DNA from: Bacteroidales bacterium
GTDB taxonomy: Bacteria; Bacteroidota; Bacteroidia; Bacteroidales; Paludibacteraceae
DNA length: 9,613 nt
Direction: 5' to 3'
NCBI GenBank assembly: GCA_018066005.1
Contig: JAGHSG010000095.1
Coordinates: forward strand, 1-9,613
Part shown: one piece after another, positions 1 through 5,969 of the stretch
Numbering within the stretch: position 1 is the first letter of the stretch
Layout of the letters: the number at the start of each line of letters is the position of its first letter
The notes under the pieces: generated by a model
The model's input: only the letters and a program-made list of their open reading frames with translations
What the model was told of the DNA's origin: nothing
Databases searched by the model: none
Made by a program: the position numbers and the translations under genes

Positions 1-11
1 AAAAAAAAGTG

Positions 12-19
12 TACCTTTG
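12..19 (+). promoter_or_regulatory. Bacteroidota -7 promoter box (TACCTTTG) for the PUR/DUF3276 gene
   Basis: TACCTTTG fits the TAnnTTTG -7 consensus used by the primary sigma factor of Bacteroidota. It would place transcription start near base 25 and leave a leader of about 60 A/T-rich bases before the ATG at 86. The matching -33 TTTG box would lie left of base 1, so it cannot be checked here. No Shine-Dalgarno sequence is visible before the ATG, which is normal for this phylum. Confidence 0.6.
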
Positions 20-85
20 CAACAAATTTGAATTCTATAGAGATAGTTTTTTCAAATTAGAAATCTTTTTTATAACTTTTTAGAG

Positions 86-490
86 ATGGGAAATCGTAGT
101 TTTGATGACAAGAAAGAGCCCGAAATCGTTTACTCACATTCGGTTAAGGCAGGTAAGCGCATCTATTACTTGGACGTAAAGAAAGCGCGCAATGAGGATT
201 TGTATCTGTGTATCACAGAGAGCAAGAAAAAACAAGGGTTAGAGGACGAAGCACCTCAATTTGAGAAACACAAAGTGTTCCTGTATCGTGAGGACTTTGA
301 CCACTTCAAAGAAGCATTGCAAGATGTAGTGGCTTTTATTGAAGACAAATTGGGCAAAGTAGAAGCTCGTCCCGAGTGGACTCCCGAAGCCAAAGAAGAA
401 GCTGCTGCCGAAACAGCAACGGCAGAAGACGAAGAGTCTTCGGAAGAGCCCAAGAAAAAAGGATTGTTTGGAAGATTTAAGAAAGCTTAA
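86..490 (+). CDS. PUR family (DUF3276) nucleic-acid-binding protein
   Basis: This 134-residue protein belongs to the DUF3276 family, the bacterial relatives of eukaryotic Pur-alpha, which bind single-stranded DNA or RNA. The PUR-like core spans about residues 13-86, with the typical pattern VYSHSVKAGKRIYYLDVKK and then KVFLYREDFDHFKEAL. After the core comes an acidic, Ala/Glu-rich linker (about 95-122) and a short basic end, KKKGLFGRFKKA, that could contact nucleic acid, membrane or a partner. The precise cellular role in Bacteroidota is not established. The ATG at 86 is chosen because the family begins close to this point and a -7 box lies upstream. It is monocistronic, faces the coaBC end, and its last 14 bases overlap the coaBC stop region on the other strand. 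Family assignment is confident; function is inferred. Confidence 0.92.
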   Translation: MGNRSFDDKKEPEIVYSHSVKAGKRIYYLDVKKARNEDLYLCITESKKKQGLEDEAPQFEKHKVFLYREDFDHFKEALQDVVAFIEDKLGKVEARPEWTPEAKEEAAAETATAEDEESSEEPKKKGLFGRFKKA

Positions 491-1631
491 TATTATCCAA
501 TATAATTCCCGCGACTGCCTCCTTCGTCAGAAGGGGGTAGTTTTTTTGTGTTCCGTCGCGGAACAATAAAGTCACCTTGTTGGTATCACATCCGAATCCG
601 GCGCCTTCATCCCGCAATGAGTTCAGGACAATCATATCCAGATTTTTCTTTACCAACTTGCTTTGTGCATGCTCCAACTCATGGTCTGTTTCCAAAGCAA
701 AGCCCACAAGTTGCTGTCCGGGCTTTTTCATCTCGCCCAGTGTTGCCGCGATATCCGGATTCTCCACCAGATGGAGTGTCATCTCCGTCGTATCGGGTTG
801 TTTTTTTATTTTGGTCGTTGCCTGCTCTTCCGGCCGATAATCAGCCACAGCGGCAGACAAGATAGCCATGTCAGCATCGGCGAAAGCCGTTACCGCCTGC
901 TCGCACATCTCGCGGGCAGACATAGACCCCATGATTAAGGTCACTTCCGCTCCGCGGCGACGGCACTCCTGCGCCAGCGCGCGACCCATCTTGCCGGTGG
1001 AGAAATTACTTATATACCGCACGGGGTCCAATTTCTCGATAGTAGGTCCTGCCGTAATAACAACTTTCTTACCCGATAGCGTTTTAGGTGTGAAAGCCGA
1101 ATAAATCTCCTCCAAGATATATTCAGGTTCCTGCATCCGTCCTTTTCCGTTCGTTCCGCATGCCAAAGGTCCTTCGGCACAGTCCAACAGGGTTATATTG
1201 GTCCACTGTGCCAATTCGTTCATCGCCCGTCGCGTGGCGGGTGAAGCAAACATCTTGTCATTCATAGCCGGAGCGATGATGACCGGCTTGCGCATAGCCG
1301 CAAAGGTAGTTGTCAACGCATCATCCGCTATGCCTGCAGCCATCTTGCACAGCACATTGGCAGTAGCCGGCGCAACAACCATCATATCTGCCCATTCGGG
1401 CAAGGATATATGCTCCGTAGCGTGTGCATTGACCGAAGCAAACACATCGCTATACACCGTGTGTCCGCTTAACGTGCGCAAAGTAACTTCGGTAACGAAC
1501 TGTAAAGCATTTGCCGTGGTGGTTACACGAACTTCAGCGCCTGCTTTGACAAGCAGGCGTATGAGTTCGGGTATCTTATAGGCAGCTATGCCACCTGAAA
1601 GACCAAGTAGTATATGTTTGCCTTCCAGCAC
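477..1631 (-). CDS. coaBC: Bifunctional phosphopantothenoylcysteine decarboxylase / phosphopantothenate-cysteine ligase
   Basis: CoaBC carries out two steps of cytoplasmic coenzyme A synthesis: CTP-dependent joining of 4'-phosphopantothenate to cysteine (CoaB half) and FMN-dependent decarboxylation to 4'-phosphopantetheine (CoaC half). The CoaC half covers about residues 1-180: flavin-binding start GLSGGIAAYK, catalytic His73 in TEHISLP, the PAMN motif at 121-124, and the substrate-clamp Cys158 in LACGTNGKGRM. The CoaB half covers about 186-384, with AGPTIEKLDPVRYISN, STGKMG, AAVADYRP, the KIKK lysines near 274-277 and CDTNKV near 348. Length (384) is close to the usual 390-400. The start is a GTG at 1631, the only standard start that keeps the conserved beginning; an in-frame stop lies just upstream at 1650-1652. 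It is the last gene of its series, 13 bases after rpoZ, and ends inside the 3' end of the PUR gene. Confidence 0.97.
   Translation of the reverse strand: MLEGKHILLGLSGGIAAYKIPELIRLLVKAGAEVRVTTTANALQFVTEVTLRTLSGHTVYSDVFASVNAHATEHISLPEWADMMVVAPATANVLCKMAAGIADDALTTTFAAMRKPVIIAPAMNDKMFASPATRRAMNELAQWTNITLLDCAEGPLACGTNGKGRMQEPEYILEEIYSAFTPKTLSGKKVVITAGPTIEKLDPVRYISNFSTGKMGRALAQECRRRGAEVTLIMGSMSAREMCEQAVTAFADADMAILSAAVADYRPEEQATTKIKKQPDTTEMTLHLVENPDIAATLGEMKKPGQQLVGFALETDHELEHAQSKLVKKNLDMIVLNSLRDEGAGFGCDTNKVTLLFRDGTQKNYPLLTKEAVAGIILDNIKLS
514..547 (+). terminator. Intrinsic terminator of the PUR/DUF3276 gene, inside coaBC
   Basis: Bases 515-525 (CTGCCTCCTTC) pair with 530-540 (GAAGGGGGTAG) across a four-base loop, giving an 11-bp stem with two G-T wobbles. 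A run of seven T follows at 541-547. This is a textbook intrinsic terminator on the plus strand, 24 bases after the stop of the PUR gene. It lies wholly within the coaBC coding sequence of the opposite strand, where it encodes part of the C-terminal segment NYPLLTKEAVAG. On the minus strand no T-run follows the hairpin, so it should not stop the coaBC transcript. Confidence 0.75.
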
Positions 1632-1644
1632 GGGCAGAATAGAT

Positions 1645-1977
1645 TTATTTCAATTGCTCATCGCGAGAACCGACTTTGTACATCAGTTCGTCGTCCACAA
1701 ACTCTTGTGTAGCAATCAGAGTAGGTTTGGGGATACGCTCATAACTGCGTGAGATCTCAATCTGCTCCTTATTCTCAAACTGTTCGTCAATAGCGTCTTG
1801 AGGGATTGAGAAATCCTGCAATTTGCCATCCAATTCACGTTTCAGTGACTGACTGATTTGATTTGCACGTTTTGCAATAATAGCCACCGTTCCATACACA
1901 TTACCAACCTTAGCAGTCATCTGATTCATGTCACGGGTAAGGGTGTTCTTCGGTGCTTTTGTCTTTTTGTAATCCAT
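1645..1977 (-). CDS. rpoZ: DNA-directed RNA polymerase omega subunit (Rpb6-like, Bacteroidota type)
   Basis: This 110-residue protein is the Bacteroidota form of RNA polymerase omega, which resembles eukaryotic and archaeal Rpb6 and helps assemble beta-prime into the core enzyme. Recognition rests on the conserved start MDYKKT, the central NVYGTVAIIAKRANQIS helix (about 26-42), and the EQFENKEQIEISRSYERIPKPTLIATQEF block (about 65-93). The family is regularly found between bamD and coaBC in this phylum, as here. The ATG at 1977 lies 3 bases after the bamD stop, suggesting translational coupling. Nothing is unusual in length or sequence. Confidence 0.95.
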   Translation of the reverse strand: MDYKKTKAPKNTLTRDMNQMTAKVGNVYGTVAIIAKRANQISQSLKRELDGKLQDFSIPQDAIDEQFENKEQIEISRSYERIPKPTLIATQEFVDDELMYKVGSRDEQLK

Positions 1978-1980
1978 AAT

Positions 1981-2781
1981 TTATTTCTTTCTTTTTTCTA
2001 TATCTTTAAATATTTTTTCGGCTTGTGCAGCATGTTTGCTGTCCGGGTACTCGGTACGGAAGCTGTAGCACTCGTCTTCGGCATCCTGCAAGCGTTCCGC
2101 CTTCTTCGACTCCATAGAATTGACCAATTGCTGATATTTGCTTTGGCAGATAAGCCAGCTCAATTCTTCCTGGTACGTATTGCCCGGATATTTTTTAAGG
2201 GCATTCTTGGCCGTTATCTCACAACTGAGGTAATTATTACCTAAATAGGTGCCCAAGTTGTAATATAATTTGGCATTCAGATACTCCTTATACGCCAATT
2301 TATCGTACATCTCGTCCCGCTCCTTATATGCCTGCTCATAATAAGGGCTCTCCGGATATAAATCCATAAATTGGGAGAGGAAGTCAATGGACTTGTATGT
2401 TTTATCCTGGTCCAACCGTGCATCGGGCGAGTCCATGTAATAGCAATGTCCCACTTGGAAACGGGCTTCAATCACATATTTCCCCTTCGGATAATTACGA
2501 ATATATGCTTGGAAATAATCCGCTGCAGATTCATAGTCTTTCTGTCCCATATAAGAGCGGCTGAGGTAGATGAGTACATCCTGCGCTCTGTCCGTTCCCT
2601 TATAATAAGACGCTACATCTTCCAAAAGAGTCTGACTCTTGACATATTGCTCTTTATTGAAATAGTCCATCGCCATTTCGTACTTCAGTTCAGGGTCTTT
2701 GGATTTAAGCGCCTGCTGATAAGCACTACAACCGGTTAGGATAATCGGCAAGAAAGCAAGTATGTAAGCCCACAATTTCAT
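1981..2781 (-). CDS. bamD: Outer membrane protein assembly factor BamD
   Basis: BamD is the essential lipoprotein of the Bam complex, which folds beta-barrel proteins into the outer membrane; it sits on the periplasmic face and contacts BamA. The sequence shows a lipoprotein signal peptide with lipobox LTGC, so Cys18 should be lipidated. It is followed by a string of helical TPR-like repeats: about 30-58 (ALKSKDPELKYEMAMDYFNK), 64-98 (RAQDVLIYLSRSYMGQKDYE), 100-145 (a repeat interrupted by an insert near SPDARLDQDK), 165-205 and 225-262. Length (266) is normal. It is followed by rpoZ 3 bases later and preceded by apbE 4 bases earlier, so the three are almost certainly cotranscribed. The two barrel proteins encoded upstream would be clients of the Bam machine. 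Confidence 0.94.
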   Translation of the reverse strand: MKLWAYILAFLPIILTGCSAYQQALKSKDPELKYEMAMDYFNKEQYVKSQTLLEDVASYYKGTDRAQDVLIYLSRSYMGQKDYESAADYFQAYIRNYPKGKYVIEARFQVGHCYYMDSPDARLDQDKTYKSIDFLSQFMDLYPESPYYEQAYKERDEMYDKLAYKEYLNAKLYYNLGTYLGNNYLSCEITAKNALKKYPGNTYQEELSWLICQSKYQQLVNSMESKKAERLQDAEDECYSFRTEYPDSKHAAQAEKIFKDIEKRKK

Positions 2782-2785
2782 TCGA

Positions 2786-3781
2786 TTAGTCTTCCAAGTT
2801 TAACAACATTTTCTCCCAGTTAGGAGATGTTTGTGTTTTCAGGCTGCCATCTTCGTCGGTTAAGATGAAATAGTAAGCCACGTCACGAATTTGGCTAATC
2901 ATCACAGCAGCTTTGTACTCACCAAGAACCATACAAGCAGTAGCCAAAGCATCTGCTTTCATACAAGTAGGAGCGATGATGGTAGCAGACAACAGTTTAT
3001 GATGTACGGGATAACCGGTACGGGGGTCAATCGTATGTGAGCGACGGACGCCATCTTCAAAATAATAATTGCGATAGTTACCCGATGTAGCCATGCATAA
3101 CGAAGTTGTCTCTACCACGTCTTGCAGTTCCTGTTTATCACCGGTAGGATCGTCGATGGGTTTGGTGATACCTATCTTCCACGCTTTACCATTGCGGTTA
3201 TGACCCTTAACGACTACTTCTCCACCTATATCTACCAAGAAGTTCTTACTTCCGTTTTCAGCCAATAGTTCGCCGATGAGATCGCACGCATAACCTTTAG
3301 CCAAGGCGCTGGCATCCATCATCGTACGGGGGTCGGACTTAACGACCTGATGATTCTCGATTTTAACACTCTGATAGCCGATAAACTGCAACAGACTATC
3401 AATCATTTCTTGCGTCACATTTTCTTTGTTTTTGAAGCCAAAGCCCCACGCGTTAACCAACGGAGCCACGGTAATATCAAAACCGCCTTGACTCACTTCG
3501 CTGACATATTGAGCGGTCTCGAACATGCGCTCAAAGCACGTGTCAGTCGTTAAGTCCTCGTTGTTGTTGATACGGGAGATAACAGATTGCTCGTTGTACA
3601 TACTGAGCGAATTATCAAAATCTTGCAGACATTGTTTAATCTGCTGCTCCATGTTTGAAGACGCCTTATACTGAATGTTGTAATAAGTGCCAAAGACGGA
3701 ACCTTGATGCTGATAATAATGCTGACAACTGCTGACTGTTAAAGCCACCAATGCCACTAAAAGATAGTTAAAATGTTTCAT
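2786..3781 (-). CDS. apbE: FAD:protein FMN transferase (ApbE family lipoprotein)
   Basis: ApbE enzymes use FAD and Mg2+ to attach FMN covalently to a Thr or Ser of target proteins such as RnfG and NqrC, outside the inner membrane. The N-terminus is a lipoprotein signal with VSSC, giving a lipidated Cys19. Family motifs appear in order: GTYYNIQY (31-38), GGFDITVAPLVNAWGFG (99-115), DASALAKGYACD (156-167), VDIGGEVVVKG (183-193), SGNYRNY (233-239), HTIDPRTGYP (249-258) and ADALATACMVLG (276-287), where Asp277 and Thr281 are expected metal ligands. At 331 residues it is full length, and no key residue appears lost. No target with an FMN-attachment domain is encoded in the window, so its substrate lies elsewhere. 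It directly precedes bamD, an unusual partner for apbE, and follows a 61-base gap holding a tandem repeat. Confidence 0.95.
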   Translation of the reverse strand: MKHFNYLLVALVALTVSSCQHYYQHQGSVFGTYYNIQYKASSNMEQQIKQCLQDFDNSLSMYNEQSVISRINNNEDLTTDTCFERMFETAQYVSEVSQGGFDITVAPLVNAWGFGFKNKENVTQEMIDSLLQFIGYQSVKIENHQVVKSDPRTMMDASALAKGYACDLIGELLAENGSKNFLVDIGGEVVVKGHNRNGKAWKIGITKPIDDPTGDKQELQDVVETTSLCMATSGNYRNYYFEDGVRRSHTIDPRTGYPVHHKLLSATIIAPTCMKADALATACMVLGEYKAAVMISQIRDVAYYFILTDEDGSLKTQTSPNWEKMLLNLED

Positions 3782-3813
3782 ACGTTTAATGTTTTTAAAG
3801 GTTTTATATTCTA

Positions 3814-3841
3814 TTACCTGTTATCTGTTATCTGTTACCTG
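3814..3841. repeat. Four-copy 7-bp tandem repeat (TTAYCTG)
   Basis: Four adjoining copies read TTACCTG, TTATCTG, TTATCTG, TTACCTG on the plus strand; on the transcribed minus strand they are CAGRTAA units. The array begins one base past the TAA of the barrel protein gene and lies within the 61-base gap before apbE. The first and last copies share the C variant and the two middle copies the T variant. Copy-number slippage here would change only the untranslated spacer, about 30 bases upstream of the apbE start, not any reading frame. A role in spacing, mRNA processing or none at all are equally open. Confidence 0.85.
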
Positions 3842-3842
3842 T

Positions 3843-4697
3843 TTAGAACCAAACACCTAAGCCGATAGCGCCATTTAAAGGCTGCTCACATAGTTTATAA
3901 TCACCGGCTTTGTTGACGTATGGTTTCGTTTCTGCATTATCTAACGAAGGATTGAGTGAACCTTGTGCAAAGAGACTCAAACTGCATGCGTCAAACTCCC
4001 ATTCTTTCTCCAAGCGAAGCGAGAGATTGACCACCTTGAAGCCCTCGTTATAATAGAAATCACTGGTCCAAGGCGACATACCGATAGCACCGCTAAGGGT
4101 AATACCCACGCTCTCGAAGGTATGGTCATAACCTATCTCCAAATAGGACGAATAGGCACGTTTCTCGTTATATTGCATCTCACCCTCTTCATCTTCACCA
4201 GCCTCCGTAACGTTATAGTCATCTCCCGCTACGATGGTATTCCATGTAATATGCAAAGGTACACCCAACAGGTCCTCAAAATTATATCCGGCGGTTATCT
4301 CTAATTGGTAATTATCCTTGGCTTCCGGCACGAAGTACTGATAATGGGTCATTCCCACTTGGGCACCGAAGAAATTGAAATTAGCCATTACATCCAACTC
4401 CGGCAGAAAATAGGTATTGGGATTCAGCCCCTCTTCATCTTTATCCAAGCCTGTTTGGAATTTCCAGTCTGTAGCTCCCAATGAAGCCCATGCACCGACG
4501 CGGAGACTGGTATGTTCACCATCATAACCAATTTCCAAATCCGGTTGAAAGCTCAAACCACCGTTGTACTGACCACGCCATAGATAAGCGCTGACTACTT
4601 CAGCACCGGCATCGTAAGCAAACTCAACAGACGGTTTTTCCGCCATAACAGCCACTGTCGATAAAAACAACACGACCGATAAATAAATCTTTTTCAT
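3843..4697 (-). CDS. Outer-membrane beta-barrel protein, second of a paralogous pair
   Basis: This 284-residue protein begins with a clear Sec signal peptide (about 1-19, cleavage near VMA-EKP) and then alternates hydrophobic and polar residues like a beta-barrel, ending in Phe (GLGVWF) as many Bam-dependent barrels do. Notable segments are YLWRGQYNGGLSFQPD (38-53), GATDWKFQT (74-82), KRAYSSYLEIGYD (179-191), GMSPW (206-210) and LFAQGSLNP (242-250). An acidic stretch near 165-174 (EAGEDEEGEM) probably forms a loop. The same segments recur in the product of the preceding gene, so the two are duplicated relatives. The WRG-then-QPD opening recalls TorF-like putative porins, but I cannot assign a substrate. 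The ATG at 4697 follows AAGGGAAA, an uncommonly purine-rich site for this phylum. Barrel nature is likely; function is unknown. Confidence 0.8.
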   Translation of the reverse strand: MKKIYLSVVLFLSTVAVMAEKPSVEFAYDAGAEVVSAYLWRGQYNGGLSFQPDLEIGYDGEHTSLRVGAWASLGATDWKFQTGLDKDEEGLNPNTYFLPELDVMANFNFFGAQVGMTHYQYFVPEAKDNYQLEITAGYNFEDLLGVPLHITWNTIVAGDDYNVTEAGEDEEGEMQYNEKRAYSSYLEIGYDHTFESVGITLSGAIGMSPWTSDFYYNEGFKVVNLSLRLEKEWEFDACSLSLFAQGSLNPSLDNAETKPYVNKAGDYKLCEQPLNGAIGLGVWF

Positions 4698-4715
4698 TTT
4701 CCCTTAAAGTTTATG

Positions 4716-5636
4716 TTATTTCAAGTAGAAACCGCATCCTATATTCCACAGACATTGTCTGCCACCGTTAATCGGGATATAGTCTTCTTTATCCGCTGCC
4801 ATCCGGCTCAAATCATACGGATTGAGCATCAATTCGGCAAAGACATTCATTCGGCATTTATCTGCAATATCCCAACTGCGCATCAGTTTGGCATTGACAT
4901 TCACGATGGCAAAATCGCCCTGATAGCCGGTGTAGGTACTCTTCCACGGCGTCATACCTACTCGCGCTGCTAAGGTTAACTCCCACGGCAGGCGAAAATC
5001 ATACCCCAACTCAATGTACGATGAATAAGCACGTTTGCGTGTTTGGGTGCCATCTTCATGCTCCACGAAATACCCATCTCGCCCCCACGTCCTTGTACAT
5101 AATAGGATGCTGAGTGGCAACTTATCGGACACGCGGTACTTAACGCGCCATTCCGTAGTGATACCACCTACCCCATCTTCCGGATCCTTGAAGTCGAAAT
5201 AGTGCGACGGTGTGCCACCGCTGTACGTATCGAAATAGTACATATGCATGAATTTGATATCCAAGCCCCAGCGACTAAAACCGATACTCATATCGACCTC
5301 CGGATTAAACCCTTTGACACGGGCGTTGGCAGGTGTCGTTTGAAAAGTCCAATCCGTAGAACCTATATTCCACCACATATCCACATACAGTCCGCCATAA
5401 CCTACACTCACATCCGGCTGCACGCCTAATCCGCCGGCATACATACCACGCCATATATAGTTAGCCGTCACATCTACCCCCACGTTATAAGTCAGTCCCA
5501 CTTTATCTTGTGCGTATGTATGAGCGCACGCAAAAAGACACGCAAAGAGCGTCCCCGTTTTAAGGACGTTCTTTAATTTGCGCGATAATGCTATCGCACA
5601 TTGTACTTTGTCAACTATCAGATATTTAAAGACCAT
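4716..5636 (-). CDS. Outer-membrane beta-barrel protein, first of a paralogous pair
   Basis: This 306-residue protein has a signal peptide whose hydrophobic core lies at about 28-40 (TGTLFACLFACAH), with cleavage expected after YAQ at about residue 43. The preceding n-region of about 25 residues is unusually long, yet no other ATG, GTG or TTG occurs in frame before the core, so the ATG at 5636 is the best start. That start overlaps the end of the upstream small gene by 11 bases, which suggests translational coupling. The mature part is rich in amphipathic strands and Tyr/Trp, with YIWRGMYAGGLGVQPD (60-75), GSTDWTFQT (92-100), KRAYSSYIELGYD (201-213), GMTPWKS (227-233) and FAELMLNPYD (266-275). 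These match the next protein position for position. A TorF-like porin is one guess; substrate is unknown. Confidence 0.8.
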   Translation of the reverse strand: MVFKYLIVDKVQCAIALSRKLKNVLKTGTLFACLFACAHTYAQDKVGLTYNVGVDVTANYIWRGMYAGGLGVQPDVSVGYGGLYVDMWWNIGSTDWTFQTTPANARVKGFNPEVDMSIGFSRWGLDIKFMHMYYFDTYSGGTPSHYFDFKDPEDGVGGITTEWRVKYRVSDKLPLSILLCTRTWGRDGYFVEHEDGTQTRKRAYSSYIELGYDFRLPWELTLAARVGMTPWKSTYTGYQGDFAIVNVNAKLMRSWDIADKCRMNVFAELMLNPYDLSRMAADKEDYIPINGGRQCLWNIGCGFYLK

Positions 5637-5874
5637 TTTCTTTCAACCAGACGATGCGCAAAGCCACCTCCAGGATACGCGTGTTATCCAAGGTAACAAT
5701 ACCACCGTTGGGGCCCGGCTCCAGATGATAACCGCTATCTCCGCTGGCTGTGCCGCGGAAGAAATCGCGAACATCGTCTGCTGTCAAACCCAACTCTTCG
5801 GCAATCACAGCCGAACTTCCTTTGGGGAGTTTGTCTTTTACCTCCCGCAATTTGTCAAATGTAGTACGTATCAT
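5626..5874 (-). CDS. Small helix-turn-helix-like DNA-binding protein (putative)
   Basis: This 82-residue protein heads the central gene series. It starts with basic and charged residues (MIRTTFDKLREVKDKLPKG). A segment at about 20-41 (AVIAEELGLTADDVRDFFRG) reads like a helix-turn-helix: helix, the Gly of ELGLT, then a recognition helix. Residues 48-60 (GYHLEPGPNGGIV) may form a beta-wing, followed by a C-terminal helix (NTRILEVALRIVWLKENG). Similar short proteins occur in Bacteroidales and are usually annotated only as DNA-binding. The start at 5874 follows a strong promoter by about 45 bases, and the stop lies within the start region of the first barrel gene. It could be an autoregulator of this series, but that is inference from position; no operator repeat was identified. 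Confidence 0.72.
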   Translation of the reverse strand: MIRTTFDKLREVKDKLPKGSSAVIAEELGLTADDVRDFFRGTASGDSGYHLEPGPNGGIVTLDNTRILEVALRIVWLKENGL

Positions 5875-5918
5875 AATGAATCAAAATACTTTAAGCGTGT
5901 TATTTTTATTTGCGACTG

Positions 5919-5950
5919 CAAATTTACAACTTTTTTTTGAAATACGCAAA
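5919..5950 (-). promoter_or_regulatory. Bacteroidota promoter for the HTH-barrel-apbE-bamD-rpoZ-coaBC series
   Basis: On the minus strand a TTTG at 5950-5947 is followed after 20 bases by TAAATTTG at 5926-5919. This is close to the TTTG-N19-TAnnTTTG consensus of the Bacteroidota primary sigma factor. Transcription would begin near 5913, about 40 bases before the ATG at 5874. It is the only such pair I found in a gene gap of this series, which supports one main transcript down to coaBC, although internal promoters inside genes were not excluded. Confidence 0.7.
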
Positions 5951-5969
5951 TAAAAATATATTTTTTTGC
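5946..5969 (-). terminator. Possible weak A/T-rich hairpin after the CofE-like gene
   Basis: Directly after the TAA of the CofE-like gene, bases 5969-5946 on the minus strand contain a perfect 14-base palindrome (AAAAATATATTTTT) flanked by GCAA and TTGC, with a two-base bulge. It could act as a weak terminator, or as A/T-rich upstream DNA for the next promoter, whose -33 box it overlaps. It has no G/C-rich stem and no separate T-run, so the call is tentative. Confidence 0.3.

Noticed and set aside
36..47. CTATAGAGATAG as a leader hairpin of the PUR gene
   Set aside because: A four-base A/T stem is too short and weak to support a regulatory structure.
548..1581. Several plus-strand open frames of 78-127 codons opposite coaBC
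   Set aside because: They are antisense shadows of coaBC. They lack promoters, recognisable domains and plausible protein composition.
1629..1631. The GTG start of coaBC as a sign of a truncated or damaged gene
   Set aside because: GTG gives exactly the conserved N-terminus of the family, and an in-frame stop lies shortly upstream, so the gene is intact.
4465..4479. LGATDW in the second barrel protein as an ApbE flavinylation site
   Set aside because: ApbE targets need an S/T-G-A-T/S type motif within an FMN-binding domain. Here Leu precedes GAT, the paralogue has GST instead, and the segment sits in a barrel strand.
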